Assembly (NCBI RefSeq): GCF_023684385.1
Contig: NZ_JAGSOJ010000003.1
Span: 434,001-498,000, forward strand
Length of the DNA: 64,000 nucleotides
Direction of reading: 5' to 3'
Origin: Oceanirhabdus seepicola
Lineage (GTDB): Bacteria > Bacillota > Clostridia > Clostridiales > Clostridiaceae
Positions 35,157 to 44,380 of this stretch are shown here, piece by piece (the stretch's first letter is position 1; every line of letters begins with the position of its first letter). A program made the position numbers and the translations under genes. The notes under the pieces are model-generated. The model was given only the letters and a program-made list of their open reading frames with translations. It was not told where the DNA came from and ran no database searches.

Positions 35157-35162
35157 TATTTT

Positions 35163-35234
35163 AATAAGCACAAAGAGGTGTTTATTTAAGAAGGCGATGA
35201 AGCCCAGAGCAAATAGTATAGCTCTGGGTTTTTT
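35163..35234 (+). promoter_or_regulatory. EutV antitermination leader 3 (before eutA)
   Basis: Hairpin 1 has a 9-bp stem (AATAAGCAC/GTGTTTATT) and loop AAAGAG (35172-35177) with A1 and G4. Hairpin 2 is GGC-GATGAA-GCC at 35193-35204, with G instead of A at loop position 1. Its 3' arm overlaps the terminator stem CCCAGAGC/GCTCTGGG (35203-35210 with 35221-35228), which ends in six Ts. No separate promoter is evident, so it appears to gate read-through from the eutS-W transcript into the structural genes. Confidence 0.87.
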
Positions 35235-35273
35235 GATTATTTCTACCTTATATTTGTGAAAGGGAGTGATTGA

Positions 35274-36707
35274 GTGAAAGAGGAACTACTAAGTGTCGGT
35301 ATAGATATTGGAACATCAACAACACAACTTGTTTTTAGCAAAATATCCATAGAAAATACGGCCTCTAGCTTCTCAATCCCAAGGATAAAGATAGTGGATA
35401 AAGAGGTTGTCTACAGAAGCAATATTTATTTCACGCCACTAATATCACATAGAACAATTAATGGGAAAAAAATAAGAGAATTAATAGAAAAAGAATATGT
35501 CTTAGCAGGGGTTAAACCCTCAGATGTGAAAACAGGTGCGGTGATTATAACAGGGGAGACCGCGAGGAAGGAAAATGCCAGCGAGGTTATCCAGACTTTA
35601 AGTGGCCTTGCAGGAGATTTTGTTGTAGCAACAGCTGGCCCTGACCTTGAAGCGATAATAGCAGGAAAAGGTGCAGGTGCTGACCTAATATCAAAGAAAG
35701 AAGAGTGTATAGTTGTGAATCTTGATATTGGTGGAGGGACAACAAATTTATCGGTTTTTAAAGATGGTGAGGTAATCGATACCGGATGTCTGGATATTGG
35801 TGGAAGACTCATAAAAATTGATAAAACAACTAATAGAATAACTTATGTAGCTTCTAAAATCAAAGAATTAGCTAGAACAGAAGGAATTGATATAGATGAA
35901 GGACAAATTGTTAAAACTGAAAATTTGAAGAAAATTACTCAGGGTATGGTGAGATTACTGGAAGAATCCCTTAATCTTCGAGTTAGAACCGAGATGTATA
36001 ACAGGATAATAACAAATAAAGGGTTAAGCATTGATTACTCAATTGATTATATAACATTCTCTGGTGGAGTAGCTGATTATATCAAGGATGAAGAAGGACA
36101 AGATCCTATTAAATTCGGGGATATTGGGGTAATGTTAGGACGATGTATAAGGGACTCAAGTATAGGAAGCAGACTTAAGATGAGAAAATCTATTGAAACA
36201 ATTCGAGCAACAGTGGTGGGAGCTGGTTCCCATACAACTGATATTAGTGGTAGTACAATAACATACACTGAGGAGATATTTCCAATTATGAACTTGCCAA
36301 TATTGAAGCTATCAAAAGCAGATGAAGAGAATGGACTAACTGTCTTAGAAAATGCAATAAGAGAAAAGCTAAGGTGGTTTGAACTTGACAATGAAAGTCA
36401 ACAGGTTGGAATAGCACTAAAAGGACCTAAAAATCCTAGATTCACTGAGATACAGAAATTATCGCAATCTATTATCAAAGGGATAGATGAACAGCTTAAA
36501 AAGGCCTATCCTGTAATATTAATCATAGAGAATGATATTGCGAAGGTGCTAGGACAGACAATATATAAACAGCTTAATTTTAATAGAAAGGTTATTTGTA
36601 TAGATAGTATAAAGGTTGAAAATGGTGACTACATGGATATTGGGAAACCATTAGTAAATGGAAGGGTGGTGCCTGTAGTAATAAAGACATTGGTTTTTAA
36701 TTCATAA
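35274..36707 (+). CDS. eutA: EutA, reactivating factor for ethanolamine ammonia-lyase
   Basis: 477 residues with the actin/Hsp70-like ATPase fold. Phosphate 1 motif is SVGIDIGTSTTQLVF at the N-terminus, the second phosphate motif is NLDIGGGTTNLSVF (near 150), and an adenosine-type motif is in TFSGGVADY. EutA exchanges damaged cobalamin bound to the lyase for fresh adenosylcobalamin in an ATP-dependent step. The GTG start has GGGAGTG upstream. It is the first structural gene after leader 3 and lies 27 bp before eutB. Confidence 0.95.
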   Translation: MKEELLSVGIDIGTSTTQLVFSKISIENTASSFSIPRIKIVDKEVVYRSNIYFTPLISHRTINGKKIRELIEKEYVLAGVKPSDVKTGAVIITGETARKENASEVIQTLSGLAGDFVVATAGPDLEAIIAGKGAGADLISKKEECIVVNLDIGGGTTNLSVFKDGEVIDTGCLDIGGRLIKIDKTTNRITYVASKIKELARTEGIDIDEGQIVKTENLKKITQGMVRLLEESLNLRVRTEMYNRIITNKGLSIDYSIDYITFSGGVADYIKDEEGQDPIKFGDIGVMLGRCIRDSSIGSRLKMRKSIETIRATVVGAGSHTTDISGSTITYTEEIFPIMNLPILKLSKADEENGLTVLENAIREKLRWFELDNESQQVGIALKGPKNPRFTEIQKLSQSIIKGIDEQLKKAYPVILIIENDIAKVLGQTIYKQLNFNRKVICIDSIKVENGDYMDIGKPLVNGRVVPVVIKTLVFNS

Positions 36708-36734
36708 ATTAGAGTCTTAGAAGGGGGAATGAAC

Positions 36735-38102
36735 GTGATTTTAAAAACAAAGCTTTTTGGTAAAGCTTATCAGTTTAGTTCTGTGAAAGAAGTGTTGGCT
36801 AGAGCAAATGAAATAAAATCAGGTGATCAGTTAGCTGGTGTAGCTGCAAGAACTGCTGAAGAAAGAATAGCAGCTAAGGCTGTATTGGGAAACATGCTAT
36901 TAGGTGATTTAAGAAATAATCCTGTTGTACCTTATGAAATGGATGAGGTAACAAGAATAATTCAGGACGATGTTAATGAATCAATCTATGAAGAAATTAA
37001 GAATTGGTCCGTGTCTGAGTTAAGAGAGTGGATTCTTGATGAGAATACAACCGGCGCAGACATAAAGAGAATCAGTAGAGGACTCACTAGTGAGATGGTA
37101 GCGGCAGTTACAAAACTTATGTCTAATCTTGATCTTATTTATGGGGCAAAGAAGATTAGAGTTACAGCTCACTGCAATACAACAATAGGCCTTGAGGGAA
37201 CTTTCTCAGCACGTCTACAACCTAATCATCCAACAGATGATGTTGATGGTATTCTAGCTTCATTGTTTGAAGGGTTATCTTACGGTGTTGGGGATGCGGT
37301 AATAGGGCTAAACCCAGTTGATGATTCAGTTGGAAGTGTAGTTAAGATATTGAAGAAATTCCATGAGATAAAAAGAAAATTTGATATTCCAACTCAACAA
37401 TGTGTTCTAGCACACGTTACAACACAGATGGAAGCAGTAAGACAAGGTGCACCAACAGATCTTATATTCCAGAGTATAGCAGGTTCACAAAAGGGAAATG
37501 AAGCTTTTGGTGTTACTGCTGATATGCTTGAGGAAGCAAGACAATTAGTATTAAAACAAGGAACCTCTGTTGGACCGAATGTAATGTATTTTGAAACCGG
37601 TCAAGGTTCTGAGTTATCATCTGAAGCTCACCATGATGCAGACCAGGTAACAATGGAAGCAAGATGTTATGGATTTGCTAAGAGATTCCAACCATTCATA
37701 GTTAACACAGTAGTTGGGTTTATTGGACCTGAATACTTATATGATAGCAAACAAGTTATTAGGGCAGGTCTTGAGGATCACTTCATGGGAAAATTAACTG
37801 GAATATCAATGGGATGCGATGCTTGTTATACGAACCATATGAAAGCAGACCAGAATGATATTGAAAACCTTGCAGTGTTACTTGTAGCAGCAGGTTGTAA
37901 CTATGTAATGGGAGTTCCTCATGGGGATGATGTAATGCTTAATTATCAATGTACTGGATATCATGAGACTCCTGCGTTAAGAGAACTTCTTGGGTTAAAA
38001 CCTATTAAAGAGTTTGACATGTGGATGGAGAAGATGGGCATAACCTGTAATGGAAAATTAACTTCTAAAGCTGGGGATGCTTCTATATTTCTTAATAAAT
38101 AA
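36735..38102 (+). CDS. eutB: EutB, ethanolamine ammonia-lyase large subunit
   Basis: About 455 residues, standard length. It is a TIM-barrel enzyme in which adenosylcobalamin-derived radicals convert ethanolamine to acetaldehyde and ammonia. Highly conserved segments include [52 protein letters not shown] and [14 protein letters not shown]. The GTG at 36735, 7 bp from AAGGGGG, gives the expected N-terminus [14 protein letters not shown]. The ATG at 36729 is nearly on top of the ribosome site. It precedes eutC by 14 bp, and the two subunits form the lyase inside the compartment. Confidence 0.97.
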   Translation: MILKTKLFGKAYQFSSVKEVLARANEIKSGDQLAGVAARTAEERIAAKAVLGNMLLGDLRNNPVVPYEMDEVTRIIQDDVNESIYEEIKNWSVSELREWILDENTTGADIKRISRGLTSEMVAAVTKLMSNLDLIYGAKKIRVTAHCNTTIGLEGTFSARLQPNHPTDDVDGILASLFEGLSYGVGDAVIGLNPVDDSVGSVVKILKKFHEIKRKFDIPTQQCVLAHVTTQMEAVRQGAPTDLIFQSIAGSQKGNEAFGVTADMLEEARQLVLKQGTSVGPNVMYFETGQGSELSSEAHHDADQVTMEARCYGFAKRFQPFIVNTVVGFIGPEYLYDSKQVIRAGLEDHFMGKLTGISMGCDACYTNHMKADQNDIENLAVLLVAAGCNYVMGVPHGDDVMLNYQCTGYHETPALRELLGLKPIKEFDMWMEKMGITCNGKLTSKAGDASIFLNK

Positions 38103-38116
38103 GAGGGGGGAAAGAG

Positions 38117-38995
38117 ATGTTTTCAGAGAATGATTTAAAGAAATTAGTTGAACAAGTTTTAATAGAGATGACCTCTAAAGAGACTATAGAAACTGAAAAA
38201 ATTAAAGAGACAGAATGCTGTGAAATCAGCGATGAAATTTTACCTGATCTTCTTGATATAGATATTAAAAAGCAGCTTCTTGTAAATAATCCTAAAGATA
38301 AACAGGGATATCTAAAGATGAAGCAACGTACACCAGCAAGAGTAGGTATCGGAAGATGTGGTCCAAGATATAAAACAGAGACAATGTTACGATTTAGAGC
38401 AGATCATGCGGCAGCACAGGATGCTGTATTCAATGATGTATCGAAGGAATTCATTGATGAGACTAAGGTTTTTACTGTTAAAACCAAGTGTATAGATAAA
38501 GATGAATACTTAACAAGACCTGATCTTGGAAAACAGTTTGAGGAGGATCAGATTCAAATATTTAAAGAAAAGTGTTTGAATAGACCACAAGTTCAGATCT
38601 ATTTCTCAGATGGATTAAGCTCAACTGCCATAGAGGCAAATGTTAAAGATGTACTTCCTTCCATCATTCAAGGACTTGAGGGCTACGGGATAACGGTGGG
38701 GACACCTTTCTTTGTTAAATATGGAAGGGTTGGAGCCATGGATGTTATTTCGGAGGAGCTTGAGGCAGAGGTAACCTGCGTGCTCATCGGGGAGAGACCT
38801 GGCCTTGTAACAGCTGAGAGCATGAGTGCTTATATCACTTACAGAGGAACAGTAGGTATGGTTGAAGCAAGAAGAACAGTTGTGTCTAATATTCATAAGG
38901 GTGGAACCCCTCCAGTAGAGGCAGGAGCACATATTGCAGATATTATAAAACTTATGCTAGAGAAGAAAGCTAGTGGAACAGATTTAAAATTATAA
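38117..38995 (+). CDS. eutC: EutC, ethanolamine ammonia-lyase small subunit
   Basis: 292 residues. The N-terminal helix [20 protein letters not shown] is amphipathic and resembles a microcompartment encapsulation peptide, followed by a variable linker. The core contains [20 protein letters not shown] and [12 protein letters not shown], and the cobalamin-contacting Rossmann-like region follows ([25 protein letters not shown] segment, [12 protein letters not shown]). It completes the lyase with EutB and probably carries the targeting signal. GAGGGGGG precedes the ATG; eutL follows after 17 bp. Confidence 0.96.
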   Translation: MFSENDLKKLVEQVLIEMTSKETIETEKIKETECCEISDEILPDLLDIDIKKQLLVNNPKDKQGYLKMKQRTPARVGIGRCGPRYKTETMLRFRADHAAAQDAVFNDVSKEFIDETKVFTVKTKCIDKDEYLTRPDLGKQFEEDQIQIFKEKCLNRPQVQIYFSDGLSSTAIEANVKDVLPSIIQGLEGYGITVGTPFFVKYGRVGAMDVISEELEAEVTCVLIGERPGLVTAESMSAYITYRGTVGMVEARRTVVSNIHKGGTPPVEAGAHIADIIKLMLEKKASGTDLKL

Positions 38996-39012
38996 TTTAG
39001 GAGGCAGAATTC

Positions 39013-39669
39013 ATGAAAAATGATGCTTTAAAAACAACCATATTAAGTGTAAAGATCATACCAAATGTAAATCCTGATATGGCAAAAGAGCTTAATCTTG
39101 ATCCAGAGCATAGAAGCATAGGTATGGTGACAACAGATTGTGATGATGTTGGGTATACAGCAATAGATGAGGCTACAAAAAAGGCTGATATTAAGGTTGT
39201 TTACGCAAAATCTATGTATGCAGGAGCAGATAATGCCAGCACAAAATTAGCTGGTGAGTTCATAGGAATCTTAGCAGGGCCAACACCAGCAGAAGTTAGA
39301 AGTGGACTTAATGCAGTAGTTGATTATATTGAAAGTGGTGCTGCAACTTTCTTTAGCGCGAATGATGATGATAGTATCCCTTACTATGCTCAGTGTATAT
39401 CTAGAACTGGTTCATATCTATCTGAAACAGCAGGAGTAAAAGAGGGAGAGGCATTAGCTTATCTTATTGCACCTCCAATCGAAGCGTTATATGCTCTAGA
39501 TGCAGCTATGAAAGCAGCCGCTGTTGAGATGAAAGCATTCTTCGGACCTCCTTCTGAAACAAACTTCGCAGGGGGATTATTAACAGGAAGTCAATCAGCG
39601 TGTAAAGCAGCTTGCGATGCATTTGCATTAGCAGTTAAATCTGTAGCAGATAATCCTTCAGATTATTAG
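39013..39669 (+). CDS. eutL: EutL, tandem-BMC trimeric shell protein with gated pore
   Basis: 218 residues, matching the usual EutL length. It carries two circularly permuted BMC domains with KIIPNVNPDMAKELNLDPEHRS at the N-terminus and FFSANDDDSIPYYAQCISRTGSY and FFGPPSETNFAGGLLTGSQSACKAACDA later, all EutL hallmarks. The trimer has a large pore that can open or close, and ethanolamine binds near it in other species. AGGAGG lies upstream. It precedes the BMC-fusion gene by 14 bp. Confidence 0.96.
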   Translation: MKNDALKTTILSVKIIPNVNPDMAKELNLDPEHRSIGMVTTDCDDVGYTAIDEATKKADIKVVYAKSMYAGADNASTKLAGEFIGILAGPTPAEVRSGLNAVVDYIESGAATFFSANDDDSIPYYAQCISRTGSYLSETAGVKEGEALAYLIAPPIEALYALDAAMKAAAVEMKAFFGPPSETNFAGGLLTGSQSACKAACDAFALAVKSVADNPSDY

Positions 39670-39683
39670 AAAAGGTAGTACCC

Positions 39684-40280
39684 ATGATTAGATCAGCAAT
39701 GGGGTTAGTTGAAACTTACGGATACGTCGGTGCTGTGGAAGCATTGGATGTGGCACTTAAGTCTGCGAATGTGAAGCTATTAGGATGTGAATATGTTAAG
39801 GGTGGAATAGTCACTATAAAAATCACTGGGGACGTAGCTGCTGTTAAGGCCTCTGTTGAGGCTGCATCAATAGCTGCTGAAAATATAGGGAATCTTATTA
39901 CGACACATGTTATCCCAAGGGTTTCAGATGAGGTTTTTGAGATGGTTCAAAATGATTTTAAGATTGAGGAACTAGATCATTATAGTAGTAATGAAATCCT
40001 TGGAAATCAAATAAAAGTTTATAATGAAGAAAAAGAACTTTTAAAAGAAGAGTATGGAAATAAGGTGGAAGTTGATAAAGTTCAAGACGAAGAAACATTA
40101 GTTAAGACAGAGAAAATTGAAATAACTAGGGAGGAACTCCTTAAGATGAAGGTAACTGATATTAGGACTCTTGCAAGAAAACTTGGAGTAAAATCAATGA
40201 CAAAGAAAGAGATTAAATTTGGTAAGAAGGAAGAGCTTATGAAGGCAATCCTCAATCATAAAGAAGGGGGGGACGAATAA
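39684..40280 (+). CDS. BMC shell protein with C-terminal SAP/Rho-N-like extension (EutK-like)
   Basis: 198 residues. Residues 1-90 are a BMC-H domain (AMGLVETYGYVGAVEALDVA, VKGGIVTIKITGDVAAVK, NLITTHVIPRV). An acidic linker (about 100-145) leads to a C-terminal module of about 40 residues, LKMKVTDIRTLARKLGVKSM then KKEELMKAIL, which resembles the small helical SAP/Rho-N nucleic-acid-binding fold. E. coli EutK is likewise a BMC domain with a C-terminal helical, putatively nucleic-acid-binding domain, so this is a functional analogue, perhaps with a different module. It overlaps eutE by one base. Confidence 0.85.
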   Translation: MIRSAMGLVETYGYVGAVEALDVALKSANVKLLGCEYVKGGIVTIKITGDVAAVKASVEAASIAAENIGNLITTHVIPRVSDEVFEMVQNDFKIEELDHYSSNEILGNQIKVYNEEKELLKEEYGNKVEVDKVQDEETLVKTEKIEITREELLKMKVTDIRTLARKLGVKSMTKKEIKFGKKEELMKAILNHKEGGDE

Positions 40281-41734
40281 TGGAGATATTTGATAGGGAT
40301 CTACAATCCATACAGGAAATAAGATGTCTCATACTTAAGGCTAAAGAAGCTCAGAAAAAATTGAAAGAGATGAGTCAGGAAGAGATAGATAAGATAGTGA
40401 AAGCTATGGCTGAGGCTTCGGCACAACATGGGGAGAGATTAGCAAAATTAGCATGGGAAGAGACTGGCTTTGGGTTATGGCAGGATAAGATTTTAAAGAA
40501 TATGTTCGCCAGTAAAAATGTGTATGAACATATAAAAGATATGAAGACTGTTGGAATAATTAATGAGGATAAGAAAAATAGAATTATTGATGTGGCTACC
40601 CCGGTAGGAGTCATAGCAGCACTTATACCTTCAACCAATCCCACATCAACTACGATTTTCAAAGCTTTAGTTTCAATAAAAGCAGGGAATGCTGTTGTGT
40701 TCTCACCTCATCCTAATGCAAAAAAATGCATCATTGAGACTGCAAAGGTACTTATACATGCAGCATCAATAGCAGGAGCACCAGAGGGATTAATAGGGTA
40801 TTCAACAACACCTACCCTTGAAGGAACAAAGGAGCTCATGTGTCATGAGGATGTATCATTGATATTAGCAACTGGTGGGGAGGCGATGGTGAAGGCTGCT
40901 TATAGCTCAGGAACACCAGCAATCGGAGTTGGACCAGGAAATGGACCTGCTTTTATTGAGAAGAGTGCAGATATCCCACTTGCAGTAAAGAGGATTTTAG
41001 ATAGTAAGACATTCGATAATGGGGTAATATGTGCATCCGAACAGTCTATAGTTGTTGAGGCAAGTATTAGAGAACAGGTAATTGAGGAACTTAAGAAGCA
41101 AGGAGCATATTTCTTAAGTAAAGAGGAATCAGATAGGCTATCAAAGTTCATCTTAAGAGCAAATGGGACAATGAATCCTATGATTGTTGGAAAGAGTGTG
41201 AATAAGATTGCAGAGATGGCAAAACTTGATATTCCTAAGGGTACTAGAGTTTTAATATCTGAACAATGTACTGTTTGTAAAGATAACCCATATTCAAGAG
41301 AAAAATTAGCACCAATTTTAGCATTTTATTGTGAAGATGACTGGAAGAAAGGGTGTGAAAGATGTATCGAACTACTCAAAAATGAAGGGATAGGCCATAC
41401 ATTAATAATTCATTCTCAAAATGAGGATATAATAAAAGAATTTGCTTTAAAGAAACCAGTATCAAGAATTTTGGTTAACACACCAGGCGCTTTAGGAGGA
41501 ATTGGCGCATCAACAAATTTGGTTCCATCACTAACACTTGGTTGTGGGGCGGTTGGAGGAAGTGCAACTTCAGATAATGTAGGTCCTATGAATCTTATAA
41601 ATATAAGAAGGATGGCTTATGGTACTAGGGAGATTGAAGATCTGAAGAATGATGATTCAAATCAAAAGAAGCTGGATATTCCAGAGGAGCTCATGGAGTT
41701 GGTTATAAAGAGAGTGATAGAAAAATTAAAATAA
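40280..41734 (+). CDS. eutE: EutE, CoA-acylating acetaldehyde dehydrogenase
   Basis: 484 residues of the aldehyde dehydrogenase fold. It contains GVIAALIPSTNPTSTTIFKA and TGGEAMVKAAYSSGTPAIG. The catalytic Cys lies in FDNGVICASEQS (near 255), and LGCGAVGGSATSDNVGPMNL is near the end. It oxidises toxic acetaldehyde to acetyl-CoA with NAD and CoA inside the compartment. A C-terminal amphipathic tail (DIPEELMELVIKRVIEKLK) could be an encapsulation helix. AAGGGGGG precedes the ATG. With no eutG here, the NADH it makes must be reoxidised by another route. Confidence 0.96.
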   Translation: MEIFDRDLQSIQEIRCLILKAKEAQKKLKEMSQEEIDKIVKAMAEASAQHGERLAKLAWEETGFGLWQDKILKNMFASKNVYEHIKDMKTVGIINEDKKNRIIDVATPVGVIAALIPSTNPTSTTIFKALVSIKAGNAVVFSPHPNAKKCIIETAKVLIHAASIAGAPEGLIGYSTTPTLEGTKELMCHEDVSLILATGGEAMVKAAYSSGTPAIGVGPGNGPAFIEKSADIPLAVKRILDSKTFDNGVICASEQSIVVEASIREQVIEELKKQGAYFLSKEESDRLSKFILRANGTMNPMIVGKSVNKIAEMAKLDIPKGTRVLISEQCTVCKDNPYSREKLAPILAFYCEDDWKKGCERCIELLKNEGIGHTLIIHSQNEDIIKEFALKKPVSRILVNTPGALGGIGASTNLVPSLTLGCGAVGGSATSDNVGPMNLINIRRMAYGTREIEDLKNDDSNQKKLDIPEELMELVIKRVIEKLK

Positions 41735-41749
41735 TAGGAGGAATATATA

Positions 41750-42034
41750 ATGTCAAATACAAATGCTTTAGGAATGATCGAAACAAAAGGTTTAGTTGGT
41801 GCTGTAGAGGCGGCAGATGCTATGGTTAAGGCTGCGAATGTAACATTGATAGGAAAGGTTCAAGTTGGTGGTGGATTAGTAACAGTAATGGTAAGAGGAG
41901 ATGTTGGAGCAGTTAAAGCTGCTACAGATGCTGGTGCTGCAGCGGCTGAGAGAGTTGGGGAGTTGCTTTCAGTTCATGTAATCCCAAGACCACATAGCGA
42001 AGTTGAATTCATCCTTCCAAAGTTAGAAGGTTAA
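41750..42034 (+). CDS. eutM: EutM, major hexameric BMC shell protein
   Basis: 94 residues of a single canonical BMC-H domain: [20 protein letters not shown] at the start, [20 protein letters not shown], and [13 protein letters not shown] at the end. EutM hexamers tile the facets and their central pore passes small substrates. AGGAGG lies 9 bp upstream. A GC-rich hairpin follows the gene, which may stabilise or process the mRNA, in line with the high amounts of this protein needed. Confidence 0.97.
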   Translation: MSNTNALGMIETKGLVGAVEAADAMVKAANVTLIGKVQVGGGLVTVMVRGDVGAVKAATDAGAAAAERVGELLSVHVIPRPHSEVEFILPKLEG

Positions 42035-42041
42035 TATAGTA

Positions 42042-42063
42042 CCCGGACTGCATGATGTCCGGG
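42042..42063 (+). promoter_or_regulatory. Intercistronic hairpin between eutM and eutT
   Basis: CCCGGAC at 42042-42048 pairs with GTCCGGG at 42057-42063 around an 8-base loop, 8 bp after the eutM stop. No T-run follows, so it is not an intrinsic terminator. It is unusually GC-rich for this locus and could protect the eutM 3' end or direct RNA processing. Confidence 0.55.
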
Positions 42064-42093
42064 ACATATACATTCAATAAAGGGTGTGAAGAC

Positions 42094-42852
42094 ATGAGTG
42101 TATTAACAGAATCTAAACTTAGAATGGAACTGAAAAAGAAAGATATCAAGGAGTTTAAGATAAATAAGAGCGATATAGTTACCCCATCTGCAAAGGCATA
42201 TCTAAGTGAGAAGAATATAAGGTTAATCATAGTGGATGAAGAAATCCAAGAAGGAAATGAACCCAAAAACACCACAAAAATCAATAACGTAGATAAGGGA
42301 ATAATCCCTAAATATGAGTTGGTTGAAGGAGGATTTTTTCAAAATAAGCCTGAATTCATGACACAGCTCTATGGAAACAAACTAGTTTATAAGGATCATC
42401 CAACCATAGTTTTGAGGGGAAAACTAGATAGCTTCCAAGCTAAAATATTGGAGGCTCAGATTTTAGCTCATAAGAATAAAAAAACTTCTTTAGTTGAGGA
42501 TCTTGAAGGAGTGCTTGCCTTGGTGAGAGGGATATTAAAATCCGAGGTGATTGGTGAAGAATTAAAAGAATTCACCCTACTCAAAATGAAGGAAGATGAA
42601 ATAAGAGAGATGTCACACCATCCCGAAAAATATTTTAACAAGGGGCATATGTTCCCAAACTACGAAATGGGTGAGATTGTGTTGGCGTTGAACAGTTTAA
42701 GAACCGGAATAAGAGAGGTTGAGATATATGCACTTAAAGCCTTTAAGGATAGAGACGGAGAGGTAAAGAGAAAAGATATCATGAGGTATCTGAACAGGTT
42801 GAGTAGCTGCTTCTACGTTATGATGCTCAAGTTTAATGCTGGACAGTACTAA
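42094..42852 (+). CDS. eutT: EutT, corrinoid adenosyltransferase
   Basis: About 252 residues. The N-terminal 50 residues contain IVTPSAKAYLSEKNIRLIIV, a short module also found in other compartment proteins. The remaining part matches cobalamin adenosyltransferases (HPTIVLRGKLDSFQAKILEAQ, a four-helix region ending with RTGIREVEIYALKAF). It makes adenosylcobalamin for EutBC from ATP and reduced corrinoid. AAAGGGTG lies upstream of the ATG at 42094; the earlier in-frame ATGs at 42052 and 42055 fall in the preceding hairpin. Electrons may come from the PduS-like protein. Confidence 0.9.
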   Translation: MSVLTESKLRMELKKKDIKEFKINKSDIVTPSAKAYLSEKNIRLIIVDEEIQEGNEPKNTTKINNVDKGIIPKYELVEGGFFQNKPEFMTQLYGNKLVYKDHPTIVLRGKLDSFQAKILEAQILAHKNKKTSLVEDLEGVLALVRGILKSEVIGEELKEFTLLKMKEDEIREMSHHPEKYFNKGHMFPNYEMGEIVLALNSLRTGIREVEIYALKAFKDRDGEVKRKDIMRYLNRLSSCFYVMMLKFNAGQY

Positions 42853-42869
42853 GGTCGAGGTGATATGTG

Positions 42870-43520
42870 ATGGATAATATAAATTCAAAAGTTGATTATA
42901 TAGTGGATGAGGTTATAAAAAGGATCACTAAGAATATGACAATCCCTGTTGAAATATCAGGAAGGCATGTACATCTTTCAAAAGAGAGTGTGGATATCCT
43001 CTTTGGTGAAGGATATGAATTGACTTCTAAAAGGGAACTATCTCAACCTGGACAATATCTCTGCCATGAGAAGGTGACGCTAATAGGACCAAATGGGTCA
43101 TTTCATAATGTAGCTGTACTTGGACCTACAAGGTCAAGAACACAGGTTGAAATATCAAAAACTGATTCTCGCTTATTAGGGGTAAAAGCTCCAGTTAGAG
43201 AATCAGGGGATATTAAGGAAAGTGCATCAATAGTAATTTCAGGTGAGAAAGGAGTATTGATGATTCAAGAAGGAGTCATTGTTGCAAAGAGACATCTCCA
43301 TATTACACCTGAGGATGCAAAGAGATTCCAGGTTAAAGATAAGGAACTCATCGGGGTTGAGATAATAAGTGACAGGTCAATGATCTTAAAGAACGTGGTT
43401 GTCAGGGTAAATGAGAACTACAAGACAAGAATTCACATGGATTATGATGAGGGGAATGCCTGCTCATACGAGAAAGGAACCGTAGCAAAAATTATAAAGT
43501 ATGAAGGGAACAAGTTATGA
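42870..43520 (+). CDS. eutD: EutD, PduL-type phosphotransacylase
   Basis: 216 residues. An N-terminal amphipathic helix (SKVDYIVDEVIKRITKNM) resembles an encapsulation peptide. The two-barrel PduL core has VEISGRHVHLSKESVDILFG and GVIVAKRHLHITPEDAKRF, whose His residues ligate the metals. It converts acetyl-CoA to acetyl phosphate and recycles CoA within the lumen. It is unrelated to the Pta-type EutD of enterobacteria. The ATG at 42870 is 7 bp from GAGGTG; the GTG at 42867 is possible. It overlaps eutJ by 4 bp. Confidence 0.94.
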   Translation: MDNINSKVDYIVDEVIKRITKNMTIPVEISGRHVHLSKESVDILFGEGYELTSKRELSQPGQYLCHEKVTLIGPNGSFHNVAVLGPTRSRTQVEISKTDSRLLGVKAPVRESGDIKESASIVISGEKGVLMIQEGVIVAKRHLHITPEDAKRFQVKDKELIGVEIISDRSMILKNVVVRVNENYKTRIHMDYDEGNACSYEKGTVAKIIKYEGNKL

Positions 43521-44380
43521 GTAACTTAGATAGAGCAGATAGCTTAATCAAAGCAGTTGAAAGGACTATTAAAGAACCAGTAACAGTTAGTAATAGTGCT
43601 GAGTTTCTTGTAGGAGTTGATTTGGGTACTGCATATACTGTAATTGTTGTACTTGATAAGGATAAAAATCCAATAGCCTGTGAAATGGAATTTGCACAAG
43701 TAATAAGAGATGGGTTAGTTGTTGATTACATGGGCGCTTTAAACATTGTTAAAAGACTAAAACAAAAAATTGAAGGGAAATTAGGGATTGAACTGACTAA
43801 AGCAGCGATAGCTGTACCTCCAGGAACCGGAGAGAGAGATACTCAAACTCATATATATGTAGTTGAGGGAGCGGGTATGGAGGTTACAGAGGTGTTAGAT
43901 GAACCGACTGCTGCTAATGCAGTTTTAAAAGTGAAAAATGGAGTAATAGTAGATGTAGGTGGTGGAACAACTGGGCTTTCTATATTTGAGAATGGAAAAG
44001 TTATTTACTCTGCTGATGAACCTACAGGAGGAACACAGCTTTCACTTGTAATTGCTGGAGGTTGCAGAATAAGTTTTGAAGAAGCTGAGAGAAGAAAAAA
44101 GCAAAAAGAAAATCAGAAGGAAATCTTTACTATGGTAACACCTGTAATCCAAAAGATAGCTGCTATTATTAAAAAGCATATAAAGGATTTTAACATAAAC
44201 AAAATATATCTTGTTGGAGGTACATGTTGTTTAGCAGGCATAGAAAAGGTTATTAAAAAGGAAACAGGAATTGAAACTGTTAAACCATCAAATCCGTTTT
44301 TGGTGACTCCCTTGGGAATTGCAATGAATTGCTCTATGGGCGAGGAGGTGAAGTTGAATGGATATGGAGAAGTTAGTTAA
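43517..44380 (+). CDS. eutJ: EutJ, Hsp70/actin-fold chaperone-like protein
   Basis: 287 residues. The ATPase fold has VGVDLGTAYTVIVVLD (near 32), EPTAANAVLKVKNGVIVDVGGGTTGLSIF and YLVGGTCCLAGIEKVI. EutJ is a DnaK-like protein of the microcompartment locus that lacks a substrate-binding domain. It is presumed to help assembly or cofactor handling, but no activity has been firmly shown. It overlaps eutD by 4 bp and the next gene by 23 bp, so all three are translationally coupled. Confidence 0.94.
   Translation: MSNLDRADSLIKAVERTIKEPVTVSNSAEFLVGVDLGTAYTVIVVLDKDKNPIACEMEFAQVIRDGLVVDYMGALNIVKRLKQKIEGKLGIELTKAAIAVPPGTGERDTQTHIYVVEGAGMEVTEVLDEPTAANAVLKVKNGVIVDVGGGTTGLSIFENGKVIYSADEPTGGTQLSLVIAGGCRISFEEAERRKKQKENQKEIFTMVTPVIQKIAAIIKKHIKDFNINKIYLVGGTCCLAGIEKVIKKETGIETVKPSNPFLVTPLGIAMNCSMGEEVKLNGYGEVS

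Noticed and set aside
29960..35270. Cobalamin riboswitch in the eut leaders
   Set aside because: I looked for the conserved B12-box and core strings in the three leaders and saw none. The leaders are fully explained by ANTAR hairpins and terminators.
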